Of a stretch of 64,000 nt of DNA, positions 16,702 through 25,952 are shown piece by piece. Both the position numbers and the translations under genes were made by a program. This stretch comes from DT-110 sp964342305 (GTDB taxonomy: Bacteria; Bacteroidota; Bacteroidia; Chitinophagales; Saprospiraceae). Below the pieces are notes generated by a model. It saw only the letters and a program-made list of their open reading frames with translations, did not search any database and had not been told where the DNA came from. The stretch is from the NCBI GenBank assembly GCA_964342305.1, contig CAYFGK010000001.1:1-64000 (forward strand). The letters run 5' to 3'. Each line of letters starts with the position of its first letter. The stretch's first letter is position 1.

Positions 16702-17968
16702 TCGATTATTATTTATCTACTACCAGTTCCCGCCCGTACAGGTGCCCGGAGCTCACCGGATGAAGTATTTTTACGAGGAAGCCCGTAAGCGTTTTGACCA
16801 GGTTTGGGTGTTCACCTCCAACAATCGGCAATACCTGGATACCGATGCGTCCCTGGATACACATTGTTCGAACCTGATCGAACTTCCTACAATGGATTGG
16901 CGGGGTTTACGGGCACGGTATCGCTCCGGAGAAACGAATTATGTGCCGTCACGCTGGACCCGCCAATCCGCTGGTCGCTGGCTGCAACGACTATCCAATA
17001 GCTTCCCCTGGTGTTTCCTGCTGGGCGATGGCGGCATGTTGTATATTCTGCAGGGATACTTGCGGGGTTGCCGGTTGGTCCGGGCGCAGAAAATAACCCA
17101 CCTTTTGTCGACCTACCGCCCGCTGGCCGATCATGTCATTGCCTGTCTGTTGAAACAACGCTTTCCCCATTTGCACTGGACGGCTGATTACCGGGACCTG
17201 CACGTGGACCCCATCCGGCGATCGGTCTGGTGGCCCGGTTTTCAGCATGCCGTCAATCGTCGGATTTTACGGCATGCGGACGAGCTGACCACCGTTTCCC
17301 GGGGCCTGCAGGCGGAGCTGGTGCGTTACAGCCGTCCCATCCGTGTGATTCGCAACGGCGTTCGTGTTCCCACCCGGGATCACCAGAGCGGTCAATCATC
17401 ATTATTCTCGTTGTCCTATACCGGCTCCCTTCATCCTCAACTTCAGAATCCGCAGCCCTTGCTGGCGGGCATTCGGTATGCGCTGGACTACGATCTCCTG
17501 CCATTTCATCACCTGCATCTGCAGTATGCTGGTAAGGATACGGCCTTTTGGCAAAAAGGAATTGTCAGGTACAGATTAGAGGATTGGTCCGACAGTTACG
17601 AAATGGTTCCGCACAACGATGCGTTACACATGCAACGTAGGGCCGCAGTCAATATCCTGATTACCTGGGCTTCACCGGTGGTTGGCGGCATCCTTACGAG
17701 TAAGCTGTTTGAATACCTGGCTGCCCGCCGCCCGGTGCTGGTGCTGATTCGCGGCTGGGATGAGGAATTGTTCGAATTGCTGGGGAATCGCGATGGGATT
17801 TACTGGTGCCGCATGAATGATACTCCCCTGCGTATCGCAGCTCAACTCAGTAAGGCTTATCAGCGCTGGCTGACTGGCCACGAAAAATCACCCTTTAGTT
17901 ACCGTGAGTTGGCGTGTATGCGAGATCCTGTGTGGCCGGTACCTACTTCTCAACTGGTGGCTCAATGA
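16694..17968 (+). CDS. Glycosyltransferase, GT4-like
   Basis: A 424-residue protein. The start at 16694 overlaps the preceding gene by 8 bp; an in-frame ATG at 16661 is less likely. The N-terminus YYQFPPVQVPGAHRMKYF matches the FPP...G.R motif of GT4-type enzymes, and VVGGILTSKLFEYLAARRPVLV is the donor-site helix region with a K-x-x-E-Y core. The acceptor is unknown. Translationally coupled to the flippase gene that follows (ATGA overlap). Confidence 0.8.
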   Translation: MSDRLLFIYYQFPPVQVPGAHRMKYFYEEARKRFDQVWVFTSNNRQYLDTDASLDTHCSNLIELPTMDWRGLRARYRSGETNYVPSRWTRQSAGRWLQRLSNSFPWCFLLGDGGMLYILQGYLRGCRLVRAQKITHLLSTYRPLADHVIACLLKQRFPHLHWTADYRDLHVDPIRRSVWWPGFQHAVNRRILRHADELTTVSRGLQAELVRYSRPIRVIRNGVRVPTRDHQSGQSSLFSLSYTGSLHPQLQNPQPLLAGIRYALDYDLLPFHHLHLQYAGKDTAFWQKGIVRYRLEDWSDSYEMVPHNDALHMQRRAAVNILITWASPVVGGILTSKLFEYLAARRPVLVLIRGWDEELFELLGNRDGIYWCRMNDTPLRIAAQLSKAYQRWLTGHEKSPFSYRELACMRDPVWPVPTSQLVAQ

Positions 17969-19200
17969 AAAGGCTGCCTGGGATCGGTAAAGGGGTTGAC
18001 TGGCAAAGAGGTCTATTCCGTGGACATTTGACCGGACAATTGGTGTTATGGATTGCTACAATTGGTTATGCTCACCTGTACGGCGCTGAGGCTTATGGCT
18101 TATTTGCCCTTTTTTTGAGTGTGGTTAACGTTTGTGGATTGCTGGCTTGTCTGGGATTTGAGGTTGCTCTTTTGCTACCTGTCGATGAGGACGAAGTTCT
18201 GCGACTTTTATCGGGATGCTTGCAGCTGGTTACCTGTTCGACGATCTTGGTGGGAGGGTTGTTGTACCTATTTCGATTACCCGGAAATGTCAGCCTCCCG
18301 GTTGGATGGTTGGCACTGAGCGTTTGGGGACAGGGCATCCTGGTGGTCCGGCAAGAATGGTATACCCGCCTGGCGGATTATAATAAACTTGGCCGGTTGT
18401 GGCAACATCAATATATGCTGATGGCTATCCTGCAGGGAATGGGTTATGTACTTTTTCCGGTAACAGGATTAATGGTGGGCTATGCCCTGGCGCTGGGTAT
18501 TCTTGGAGGCGGTTTTTGCTGGCAATTTCGTCATGCTTTTCGGGTGGATCACCTTTTGACAGGTCCATTTCGTTCGTATTGGCGGGTCGTCGGCCCCGAT
18601 CTGGGAGGACGTGGTATACATTTGTTGGCCCGGCATATCCAGCCCATACTGTTAGTGCCGTGCTTCGGACCCAAAAAAGCGGCTCAATTTTTCCTGGCCC
18701 AACAACTCTTGGGTAAACCGTTGCAAGCCTTGATCGCCGCGGTTCGTAGCCCGTTTCTTAACCGGTCAAAAGAATGGTTACAAGCAGGTGATTGGTCGGC
18801 GATCCGCAGGGATGTCAGCCGGGTCATTCGGCACTTGTCGGTACGGGTATCTCTAGTTTGGTTCCTGCTGATAGCGGTATTTAACACCATAACTGCCTGG
18901 TTGCCCATGGATTGGCATGGCCTGGTGGTAGTGACTCTATTCATGCTGCCCCTCTACGCTGGAAAAGTTTGTTTTTCACCCGTCAGTGGATTGGCGCCGC
19001 TTCTTGGAAAAACGAACTGGACTTTTTCGTTCAATGGATTCTTGTTCGTTTGGTCTTTAATAAGTCTCGGTGTGGGTTATGTGTGGCAGGCTTTTCCTGT
19101 TTTCCTGTTTGCTTATTCGTTAGGAGTTGGCCTTGGTTATTTCTGGTTATACCATCGTTTCACCCAATACCTAAAGCATAAAAATGAGGCATTGGTATAA
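17965..19200 (+). CDS. Polysaccharide flippase (Wzx/MATE-like)
   Basis: A 411-residue integral membrane protein with about 12 hydrophobic helices, starting at 17965 where the ATG overlaps the previous stop. The N-terminus GHLTGQLVLWIATIGYAHLYGAEAYGLFALFLS is typical of oligosaccharide flippases that move undecaprenyl-linked repeat units across the inner membrane. No Wzy polymerase is seen beside it, so polymerisation must be encoded elsewhere or the product is a short glycan. Confidence 0.82.
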   Translation: MKRLPGIGKGVDWQRGLFRGHLTGQLVLWIATIGYAHLYGAEAYGLFALFLSVVNVCGLLACLGFEVALLLPVDEDEVLRLLSGCLQLVTCSTILVGGLLYLFRLPGNVSLPVGWLALSVWGQGILVVRQEWYTRLADYNKLGRLWQHQYMLMAILQGMGYVLFPVTGLMVGYALALGILGGGFCWQFRHAFRVDHLLTGPFRSYWRVVGPDLGGRGIHLLARHIQPILLVPCFGPKKAAQFFLAQQLLGKPLQALIAAVRSPFLNRSKEWLQAGDWSAIRRDVSRVIRHLSVRVSLVWFLLIAVFNTITAWLPMDWHGLVVVTLFMLPLYAGKVCFSPVSGLAPLLGKTNWTFSFNGFLFVWSLISLGVGYVWQAFPVFLFAYSLGVGLGYFWLYHRFTQYLKHKNEALV

Positions 19201-19765
19201 AACTCAGCTTTACAGGATCGATTATTGGTTGCTGACCCCACTGGTTCGTTGGCTTTACCCGCAATACGTGCGACCACGGCAAGGGTATCAGCCTTTATGC
19301 TACCTGCTCTGGCGGTATGCCTTTTGGCAAAAGATCTTGCGGTACAATGGCGCTGCCGGTTGGCCGGTCCATTTTACGTCGCGTATCCATTATCCCGGGC
19401 GTATCCGGAAAGGCATTTGCTGCGATCCGGGCGATTCGCCCGGTGTGTATATCAATGCCGTCAATGGGTTGATCCTGGGCGAAAATGTCCGGATGGCCCC
19501 CGGTGTGGTGATCGTCACCGCCAACCACGCAGAGACCGACTACCGCCGGTCAACCCGTCATCCGCCCGTTCGGATCGGGAATCATGTCTGGATCGGCGCA
19601 AATGCAGTCGTATTACCCGGTGTAACCATCGGAGAAAACGTGATCATCGGCGCCGGATCGGTGGTGACTAACAACATTCCTCCCAATTCCGTTGCGGTGG
19701 GGAATCCTTGTCGCGTGATCCGTGCGAAGAAGCTGTATCACGAGGCCGGATCTAATGCATTTTAA
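19184..19765 (+). CDS. Hexapeptide-repeat acyltransferase (LbetaH)
   Basis: A 193-residue O-acetyltransferase-like protein. Left-handed beta-helix repeats run through about residues 85-180 (GENVRMAPGVVIVTANH, IGNHVWIGANAVVLPGVTIG, IGAGSVVTNNIP), ending VAVGNPCRVIRAK. The catalytic His is in the ANHAE segment. Likely acetylates a sugar of the glycan made by this operon. It overlaps the flippase gene by 17 bp and its last 14 bp overlap, tail to tail, the end of the C25 protease gene. Confidence 0.88.
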   Translation: MRHWYKTQLYRIDYWLLTPLVRWLYPQYVRPRQGYQPLCYLLWRYAFWQKILRYNGAAGWPVHFTSRIHYPGRIRKGICCDPGDSPGVYINAVNGLILGENVRMAPGVVIVTANHAETDYRRSTRHPPVRIGNHVWIGANAVVLPGVTIGENVIIGAGSVVTNNIPPNSVAVGNPCRVIRAKKLYHEAGSNAF

Positions 19766-22700
19766 CCAATACCCCGCTGGTGCTGTTCACCGATTTGTTC
19801 TTGCCAAAAGCAGGGCGCGGGTCCCATTCAAGCCGATACCCATACGTCCCATCGGGTACCTCTCTGCCGGCCTCGTCCTTTCCATCCCAAACCCAGTCCG
19901 ACACATGTTCTCCCGGCAATAAGGAACCGAATTCTCCCGCAGTAAGCTGGCGGACCACTTGCCCCAGCTTATTTACGATGACCATCCGCACGGTGGTAGC
20001 TTTGACCAGTGCGCGATACGTGTACGCAAACCGAATGTGATCGGAAAAAGGATTAGGGAAGGGCCTCAGGGAAAGAGCCGGTCGTTGCTCGTCAACCAAA
20101 AAGGTGAACACGGATCGGGAGGTATTGCCAAAACGATCGCGCCCGGTGATTTGCATGGCGTACTGTCCCTTTTGTGCCAGCGGAAGCTTTAAGGTGATTG
20201 CCAGGGTGTCCCCCGGATCGTTTACCAGGGTCAGTTCGACCAATGGATGGTTGAGTGGAATAAGCCACGTGATGCCGTCGGGAAAAACGAGTTTAAGTTG
20301 GATAAGTGCCGTATCGCTGATCAGGCCGTAAGGATTCTCATCCATCATGCGGATTCGGATCATCGGTTCACGGCCTACTGGCTGGTTTGGTACGGGAGTG
20401 TGTCCATCCAATGTCGACAGGATAGTAGGCGCCTCATCATCCTGACGGACCATTATCGTTTTCTCTGCCCGGTTATTACGGCTTATCCATTCCGGATAGG
20501 CCGGATTCAGGGGTGATAGCCGGATCTGCACCGGCCATTCGGCGGGTCGTAGTTCGGTGGCTAAAGGAAGGCTAAACACTGCGGGTGCCTCCAGGGTGTC
20601 TGTGCTCCGCAATCCCGTTGTCAGCGTTTGGAGGGAAAGTCGGACCGGAATGGCTCTTCGGTTCGGCGGAAAGGCTAACACTTTTCCGGTTAAAGAGACG
20701 GGTTGCCCCGGCCAGATTGTATCGGGTAATGAAAGATCTGCCAGTGCCAACTCCGTTGCCGGATCGTAATCCACGGTCCAGGATATGATGGGAAGCACCG
20801 TGTCTTTGAGGTGGTAACTCAATATCAGGTAGGGCCACTTCCGGGCATCGAGGCTTCTGAGGTCGATGCAGGTTCTTTGACTACTAAGTGGCCAGGATCC
20901 CCGGTGCAGGGTATCTCCTGAATTGGCTTTCGCCAAAAGAGTCAGGGTTACTTCCTGGTGTCTGAGGATGGAGTCGGCAACTGTTACCGTTACTGATGTC
21001 CACGATCGTGCCGGACCGATACGCGGACTCGTCATCTGGCTTTCGTGCACCTCGGCTGGAAGCGTGAAAAACAGATTGGCCCGGATCATTGGTGTGTCGG
21101 CAACGGGGATTTCGCCGAGTACTTCTTCATCTTTGCGAAATGCGAAAGCGTACGGGGCGCTGCCTGCTATTGCTAACCGGGCCAGTTGGGTGGCTCCCTG
21201 GTGCTCCAGATACGTTCGCAGGCCCGACCAGGATGGAACTTCGTAGGAAAACCCTTTTCGGACATACCCAAGTAACAATACGGGTGTTCCTGCCGGGTAA
21301 GCTCGCAAATCGTTGACTAAGGCCCGTCGACTATCGGACGATAAAACGGAATAGGTCTTGCTGGTCCAGGCTTCAGGTGCCTTCTTATCGAAAACATAGC
21401 ACGTAAGAGTAGCCTGTCCGTGGGGTACCTTGTCCACACTGTCATTGTCGATAAACAAACGGGAACGGTCATTGGTAACCGGGGCCTGACTTACCGACAT
21501 GGCCAGAATACCCACCGGGCGACTGGCCGGCTCCCAGGCAACAGAATCTACTACGAGGCCATGCGTAGCATTTTGCCGAAAGGCCCAAGAGTGAGCTTGT
21601 CGCCAAAGATCTTGGTTACCGGGCAGATAAGTGAAGCGGTGCACGGGCTGATCCTGAGGTGCACCATCGGGGGAATACACTCTCCAGAAAAAAGTTGGGC
21701 CGCTAAAAGCCTGACTTGATAAAAACCTCCATCGCACTGCACTACCTCCCGTCACCGTCTTTTTTTTCCGAAAGGGAGAACTAAAATCAGGAACCGTATC
21801 TACCTCAAACTGATAACCGATCCCGGTGGCAAACGGATCGTCCACGGAAGCCCACAACTCCGGGATGGTATCCGTGACGACCCAATCGTCAGGTGGGAAT
21901 AAAGCCACCGGACCGGAACCGCGGAACTCCACCTGTATAGGGTGGGGCAAGGCATTGTTCTCGTTCGTAACCTCCTGAATTGTCTGATCGGGATCGAGCA
22001 TAGCGTAAAGGGTAAAGATTCCGCTGGCTGGTTGATCAGGATAGGGGATAGTCCAATCCAGATTGAGGTGTCCTGGAACTACCACGACGGTATCGTAGGT
22101 ATTTCTTTTGCCGGAAGGCGAAGTGACAGACAGCTGAACAGGAACCCTGTCCCTCCGGTTGCGGCCGAGGTTCCTAATGGGCAGAGTAATCATGATGCGA
22201 TCAGCCAGCGATTGTACCGAAGCGGTATCCAGCGTGAAATCAGGTTTGTCAAAGATCTGTAGTCGGAGTGCCGGATCGCCGTGAAAGGTCAGTTGCCGGG
22301 TCAGAATTTGACGGGTACGCGAAGTATCCTTTTGAAATTGCTGTCGTACCCCCCGCATGATGGTTCCGAGCGGACAAGTGAAGCAAGTATCTCCCAGTGC
22401 TGCGTAAAATAAACGGGTATAGGCAAATTGATCGTAGTCGCTGCCGACCCCCGCAGTAGCAATATAGGCCAGGGCACCCCGGTCAGGGGCCAAAACGAAT
22501 CGTTCGCTGATGCTTTTTTGGACTGTAAACAGATTGCCGGTACTGCACCCCAGCGAGAAAAACAGGCCCGTCTTATCGGTCGGTTCGAACAGGCTTGGAT
22601 CATCCAACCCGATATCGGTGTTAACCACCGCGCCGTGTCCCAGGAAGGTCTTAATTCCTACCCCCTCATTGATAGCATCAATGGCTCTCTGTGATACAGA

Positions 22701-24431
22701 GATATCAACGGGCTGATCTGATTCTTTACTGGCATTGATGACTTCCGCACCGTAGTCGTTTTGCGAAAGCGTGTGCTCGAGTTGATCGAGCAGCGTAGCA
22801 AAACGCCCCCGCTCGCTACCCCGCCCGCCCGAAATGTGCAGCACCCGTTTGCGCCAGTAGTGCTGGTCGGTTACGGAGGCCGCCCGGAGAAGTGCCTCGT
22901 ATCGCTGTACTTTTTCGAGGTAGGCGCCCAGTTCCCTTTCCCTGCGCGCGGCTATTCGCCCGATGGAAGGAGAAGCCTGGTTCTCCATTGTTTGGAACAG
23001 CAGGTAGTCACTACCTGGGTGCCCAAAGGTGGGCGGCCCGGGAAATACCTCATTCGTTAGCCGTTGGTTTGCGTAAGTCAGAGTCTTGCCGAGTAAAACA
23101 ATGGTTAAGTCGCTTTGTCCGTGCGAATGCATCCATTCATACCAATGGTAATAGGCGAGGGGATGGTGCTCGTACCCGTATCCGAACCAGAAGGCGAGTT
23201 CCTCCTGAGGCCAGGTTTGTACCCGGTATCCTCCACCCGCAGGACTGCGCCGGTATTGGGCCAGGGCATCACCGGCTTGTCCGGGTTCTAACCATTTGGA
23301 GGGACCGATCAGGTGGTATTTGGCACGATGATCTGGTGCTTGGGCAGTCGTAACGACACCGGTTGGGATAATCCACCGGATGGCGGTGAGGGGCTGGAAA
23401 AACCACGGCTCGTTGCTGGCTGGCAGTGTAATGGTATCCCCTTCTGTCTGCCATCCCCGTTCGGGTTGAACCCAGATACCTGCGGCTGAAACTAGTGTTC
23501 TGGATATGGAATCACCAGCCACCCGGGTAGGACTGGTTGCTGTTTTCAGGCTACTTACCGATCGTCGGTACTGAATTTTGGCGAAAGCCAGGGTCACGCG
23601 TCCTCCTTTTGCTTCCGCAAAAAGAGCAAGGTGATTACCAGTTGGTAACACCTGCATGGTAAGTTGCTGCACTTTCCACCCTTGCTTCGGGAAGGAGGTT
23701 ACCAACCTTTGCCCATCCGCACCAAAAGATATCTGCCCGGGTACATCGGATTGTGTTGCGTAGCGGATGGTCATCTCCGCCGGACCTTGAGCAGGCACAT
23801 AGCCCGGAACAGGAAATTGCCATTGGTGCCGAAACTGATGCCTACTGCCGAATCCTTCGGATGACTCCAGACGGGAGTCGTGCAGATAGGACTGGTAGTT
23901 GGGCTGCATAAAAGATTCCCGGAATACCCGGGTCCCGGAAACGGTCACCACCTCACTGCAGGAGCCTCTCTTTTCAGGTGGCCTAACGTAGCGCCTACGG
24001 GCAGAATTCGTCCTTGACCACGTCAGAAAGTACAGGGTGCTATCGCTATAAAGATTTACTTCGGGATTCAAGCTGGTCCCACCTTCTGGCAAAAGCAACG
24101 AATCGAGTTCACCCCGCGGGCGCCGTCCGAAAAACTGGATGAAGTCGCCCGGCCCCAGCGGCTTTTTTCCGCTACTGATCCAGAGCGGTTCTTCCTGTCC
24201 GTGACGAAACAACTGATAGGCATGTCCCGGAATTTCGGAAACGGGCACACCCGCTTCCTCCAAACTGGACGATGCTATCCGGTAAAGACCATCATTAGCA
24301 ACAGCCAGCCGGAGGTAGGTTTGACCTTCCCGGATCCAGGCACTCCCGAATGAATCAATGGCGTTTTGCGAAAAGGAGCCTTGCGGCAAAAGCGCAAACA
24401 GGCTAAAAATAGAAAGGACATAGCATCGCAT
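19752..24431 (-). CDS. Large gingipain-type C25 cysteine protease (PorU-like)
   Basis: A 1559-residue secreted protein with signal peptide (about 1-21). The peptidase C25 domain is centred at about residues 400-740; the catalytic pair is visible as His599 in FLGHGAVV and Cys629 in SLGCSTG. Then come Ig-like or adhesin-type beta domains (about 750-1450), and a C-terminal FlgD-like/T9SS-type sandwich (from about 1465: PNPFSDHIRF, ending YGYRLEWD). C25 proteins include the T9SS sortase PorU and the gingipains; the N-terminal part (YLRLAVANDGLYRI) resembles PorU-type proteins, but the length and terminal domain fit a surface-anchored or PorU2-like variant. Whether it is a sortase or a substrate is unresolved. 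Confidence 0.85.
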   Translation of the reverse strand: MRCYVLSIFSLFALLPQGSFSQNAIDSFGSAWIREGQTYLRLAVANDGLYRIASSSLEEAGVPVSEIPGHAYQLFRHGQEEPLWISSGKKPLGPGDFIQFFGRRPRGELDSLLLPEGGTSLNPEVNLYSDSTLYFLTWSRTNSARRRYVRPPEKRGSCSEVVTVSGTRVFRESFMQPNYQSYLHDSRLESSEGFGSRHQFRHQWQFPVPGYVPAQGPAEMTIRYATQSDVPGQISFGADGQRLVTSFPKQGWKVQQLTMQVLPTGNHLALFAEAKGGRVTLAFAKIQYRRSVSSLKTATSPTRVAGDSISRTLVSAAGIWVQPERGWQTEGDTITLPASNEPWFFQPLTAIRWIIPTGVVTTAQAPDHRAKYHLIGPSKWLEPGQAGDALAQYRRSPAGGGYRVQTWPQEELAFWFGYGYEHHPLAYYHWYEWMHSHGQSDLTIVLLGKTLTYANQRLTNEVFPGPPTFGHPGSDYLLFQTMENQASPSIGRIAARRERELGAYLEKVQRYEALLRAASVTDQHYWRKRVLHISGGRGSERGRFATLLDQLEHTLSQNDYGAEVINASKESDQPVDISVSQRAIDAINEGVGIKTFLGHGAVVNTDIGLDDPSLFEPTDKTGLFFSLGCSTGNLFTVQKSISERFVLAPDRGALAYIATAGVGSDYDQFAYTRLFYAALGDTCFTCPLGTIMRGVRQQFQKDTSRTRQILTRQLTFHGDPALRLQIFDKPDFTLDTASVQSLADRIMITLPIRNLGRNRRDRVPVQLSVTSPSGKRNTYDTVVVVPGHLNLDWTIPYPDQPASGIFTLYAMLDPDQTIQEVTNENNALPHPIQVEFRGSGPVALFPPDDWVVTDTIPELWASVDDPFATGIGYQFEVDTVPDFSSPFRKKKTVTGGSAVRWRFLSSQAFSGPTFFWRVYSPDGAPQDQPVHRFTYLPGNQDLWRQAHSWAFRQNATHGLVVDSVAWEPASRPVGILAMSVSQAPVTNDRSRLFIDNDSVDKVPHGQATLTCYVFDKKAPEAWTSKTYSVLSSDSRRALVNDLRAYPAGTPVLLLGYVRKGFSYEVPSWSGLRTYLEHQGATQLARLAIAGSAPYAFAFRKDEEVLGEIPVADTPMIRANLFFTLPAEVHESQMTSPRIGPARSWTSVTVTVADSILRHQEVTLTLLAKANSGDTLHRGSWPLSSQRTCIDLRSLDARKWPYLILSYHLKDTVLPIISWTVDYDPATELALADLSLPDTIWPGQPVSLTGKVLAFPPNRRAIPVRLSLQTLTTGLRSTDTLEAPAVFSLPLATELRPAEWPVQIRLSPLNPAYPEWISRNNRAEKTIMVRQDDEAPTILSTLDGHTPVPNQPVGREPMIRIRMMDENPYGLISDTALIQLKLVFPDGITWLIPLNHPLVELTLVNDPGDTLAITLKLPLAQKGQYAMQITGRDRFGNTSRSVFTFLVDEQRPALSLRPFPNPFSDHIRFAYTYRALVKATTVRMVIVNKLGQVVRQLTAGEFGSLLPGEHVSDWVWDGKDEAGREVPDGTYGYRLEWDPRPAFGKNKSVNSTSGVLVKMH
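20925..20938 (+). repeat. Mini-hairpin motif in C25 gene
   Basis: Exact GGCTTTCGCCAAAA on the plus strand, so the coding strand reads TTTTGGCGAAAGCC here (translated LLAKAN), the opposite sense to most copies that lie in genes. Confidence 0.75.
23576..23589 (-). repeat. Mini-hairpin motif in C25 gene, second copy
   Basis: Exact TTTTGGCGAAAGCC on the plus strand, translated on the coding strand as TLAFAKIQ. Confidence 0.75.
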
Positions 24432-24547
24432 GGATCAGGATTTTGCACCCAACGCCACGGGCGAAGGGTAGGGTTAAATCCTTGATCTGCAAAAAAAACG
24501 CTGCACGCGATACGGTAAACCGAACGTGCTAAACCAATTAAAAACTA

Positions 24548-25234
24548 TTACCCAATTTCGTGATCCAGTCGTTGTTTGCCGAAGGGCGGCATGCTCCGTG
24601 CGGCGCGGTAGTATACCCCGTACAAAACGCCAAAAACAAAGCCTCCAATATGGGCCCAGTAGGCAACACCGCCGATCTGTTCACCCCGCATCTGCAGGGA
24701 ACCAATGCCACTCTCCAACTGAAAGTAGATCCAGAGCCCCAAAAAGATGAAAGCCGGGATGTGAAAAGGAAAGATCAGGAACAGCACCCGTACCCGCGAT
24801 CTGGGGAACATAACCAGGTAAGCCCCCATCACTGCGGCAATAGCCCCGCTGGCGCCCACCGTGGGCACGATACTCGAGGGGTCATAGGCAATATGCGCTG
24901 CGTGGGCCACAAATCCACCCAGCAAGTAGAAAGTGAGGAATCGCATATTACCAACCACAGCCTCAATATTATCAGCAAAGATCCAGAGGAAGAGCATATT
25001 TCCCAACAGGTGCATAATTCCCCCATGCAAAAAGGTGGATGTCAGGAGCGTAAACAGATCCTCCCCCTGCATGATCTCGGCCGGGATAGCTCCGTAGGTT
25101 CGCACGAAGGCATTTAGTCCTCCACCCAGTTGCATCTCATATCCAAAGATGACCACATTGATCAGGATCAGGCTGTAGCTAAAAATGGGCCGGTGGCCAC
25201 CCTTGATGTTATCGTCGCCGATGGGAAAAAACAT
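24548..25234 (-). CDS. Rhomboid family intramembrane serine protease
   Basis: A 228-residue polytopic membrane protease with about six helices. The catalytic dyad is visible: Ser in GASGAIAAVMG and His in AHIGGFVFG. HGGIMHLLGNMLFLWIFADNIE supplies the conserved loop and Asn. Common single-copy type in Bacteroidota; substrate unknown. It lies 116 bp downstream of the C25 gene start (upstream of it on the minus strand) and has its own spacer. Confidence 0.93.
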   Translation of the reverse strand: MFFPIGDDNIKGGHRPIFSYSLILINVVIFGYEMQLGGGLNAFVRTYGAIPAEIMQGEDLFTLLTSTFLHGGIMHLLGNMLFLWIFADNIEAVVGNMRFLTFYLLGGFVAHAAHIAYDPSSIVPTVGASGAIAAVMGAYLVMFPRSRVRVLFLIFPFHIPAFIFLGLWIYFQLESGIGSLQMRGEQIGGVAYWAHIGGFVFGVLYGVYYRAARSMPPFGKQRLDHEIG

Positions 25235-25528
25235 AGATCAGGTTTGAGGTTTGAGGTATGGGGTTTGAGGTTAGGCTATAGGTTTTTAGGTTATAGAATT
25301 GTGTGTTGGAGGGAAGTGTTCGTTTTCTTGAGAGTAAGATAGGCCTTTTTTAGACGTATATTCTTGAAGCCGTTTATCGGGCGACTGAAGTTTCGATATT
25401 TAATCTGTTGATTATCAATTGGTTGCCGGTTTTGGGAGTCCTTAAAATGTATTTCTGCTCACCTACAAAAAAAGTGGACTGTCTGGAAGGGGGTTCAGTT
25501 TTAGGGGAAATTACCCTAAAAATGATTT
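25235..25528. repeat. Spacer with GGTTTGA-type heptamers
   Basis: At 25237-25300 the spacer carries GGTTTGAGGTTTGAGGT-type units and a segment resembling, in reverse orientation, the 55-bp repeat of 29173 and 29441 (GGTTAGGCTATAGG). The rest up to 25528 is AT-rich with nothing recognised. Confidence 0.65.
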
Positions 25529-25900
25529 ATGGGAAATTTTCAAAATTTATCCGTCTGGCAACGAGCCAAAACATTGGCGGTTCGGATTTATCAAATTACT
25601 AATAAATATCCGGCCCTGGCCAGAGATTTAAGTATGGTCGATCAATTAAGGAGAGCTGCTGTTTCGGCACCATCTAATATTGCAGAGGGAGATGAGTTAC
25701 GTTCAAATAAGCAGAGTATCCATTACTTCTACATCGCCAAAGGCTCCATCGCTGAACTCAAAACCCAATTGATTATTGTCCAAGCCCTCGAATTAGCCCC
25801 AAAGACGGTCACTGAACCGGAAATTCAGGAATGCTACGAAATCGGAGCCATGTTATACGCACTCATCCAGGCCCGTCAAAGTTCCCCGAAACAGGTTTGA
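25529..25900 (+). CDS. Four-helix-bundle protein (23S rRNA IVS-encoded type)
   Basis: A 123-residue helical protein. LSVWQRAKTLAVRIYQIT, LRRAAVSAPSNIAEG and FYIAKGSIAELKTQLIIVQAL are the conserved segments of the family first seen in 23S rRNA intervening sequences and now found widely as free-standing genes, often near repeats. Function unknown. Its stop codon TGA lies inside a GGTTTGAGGT repeat unit. Confidence 0.9.
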   Translation: MGNFQNLSVWQRAKTLAVRIYQITNKYPALARDLSMVDQLRRAAVSAPSNIAEGDELRSNKQSIHYFYIAKGSIAELKTQLIIVQALELAPKTVTEPEIQECYEIGAMLYALIQARQSSPKQV

Positions 25901-25950
25901 GGTAACCTCGAACCTAACCTCACACCTCACACCTCACACCTCACACCTCT
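25893..25950. repeat. GGTTTGAGG inverted unit and ACCTCAC array between convergent genes
   Basis: AGGTTTGAGGT and ACCTCGAACCT face each other at 25893-25915 and are followed by ACCTCAC-type heptamers up to 25947. The arm contains the stop codon of the four-helix-bundle gene, and the spacer separates it from the convergent cysN gene. It may act as a bidirectional terminator (inference). Confidence 0.65.
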
Positions 25951-25952
25951 AT

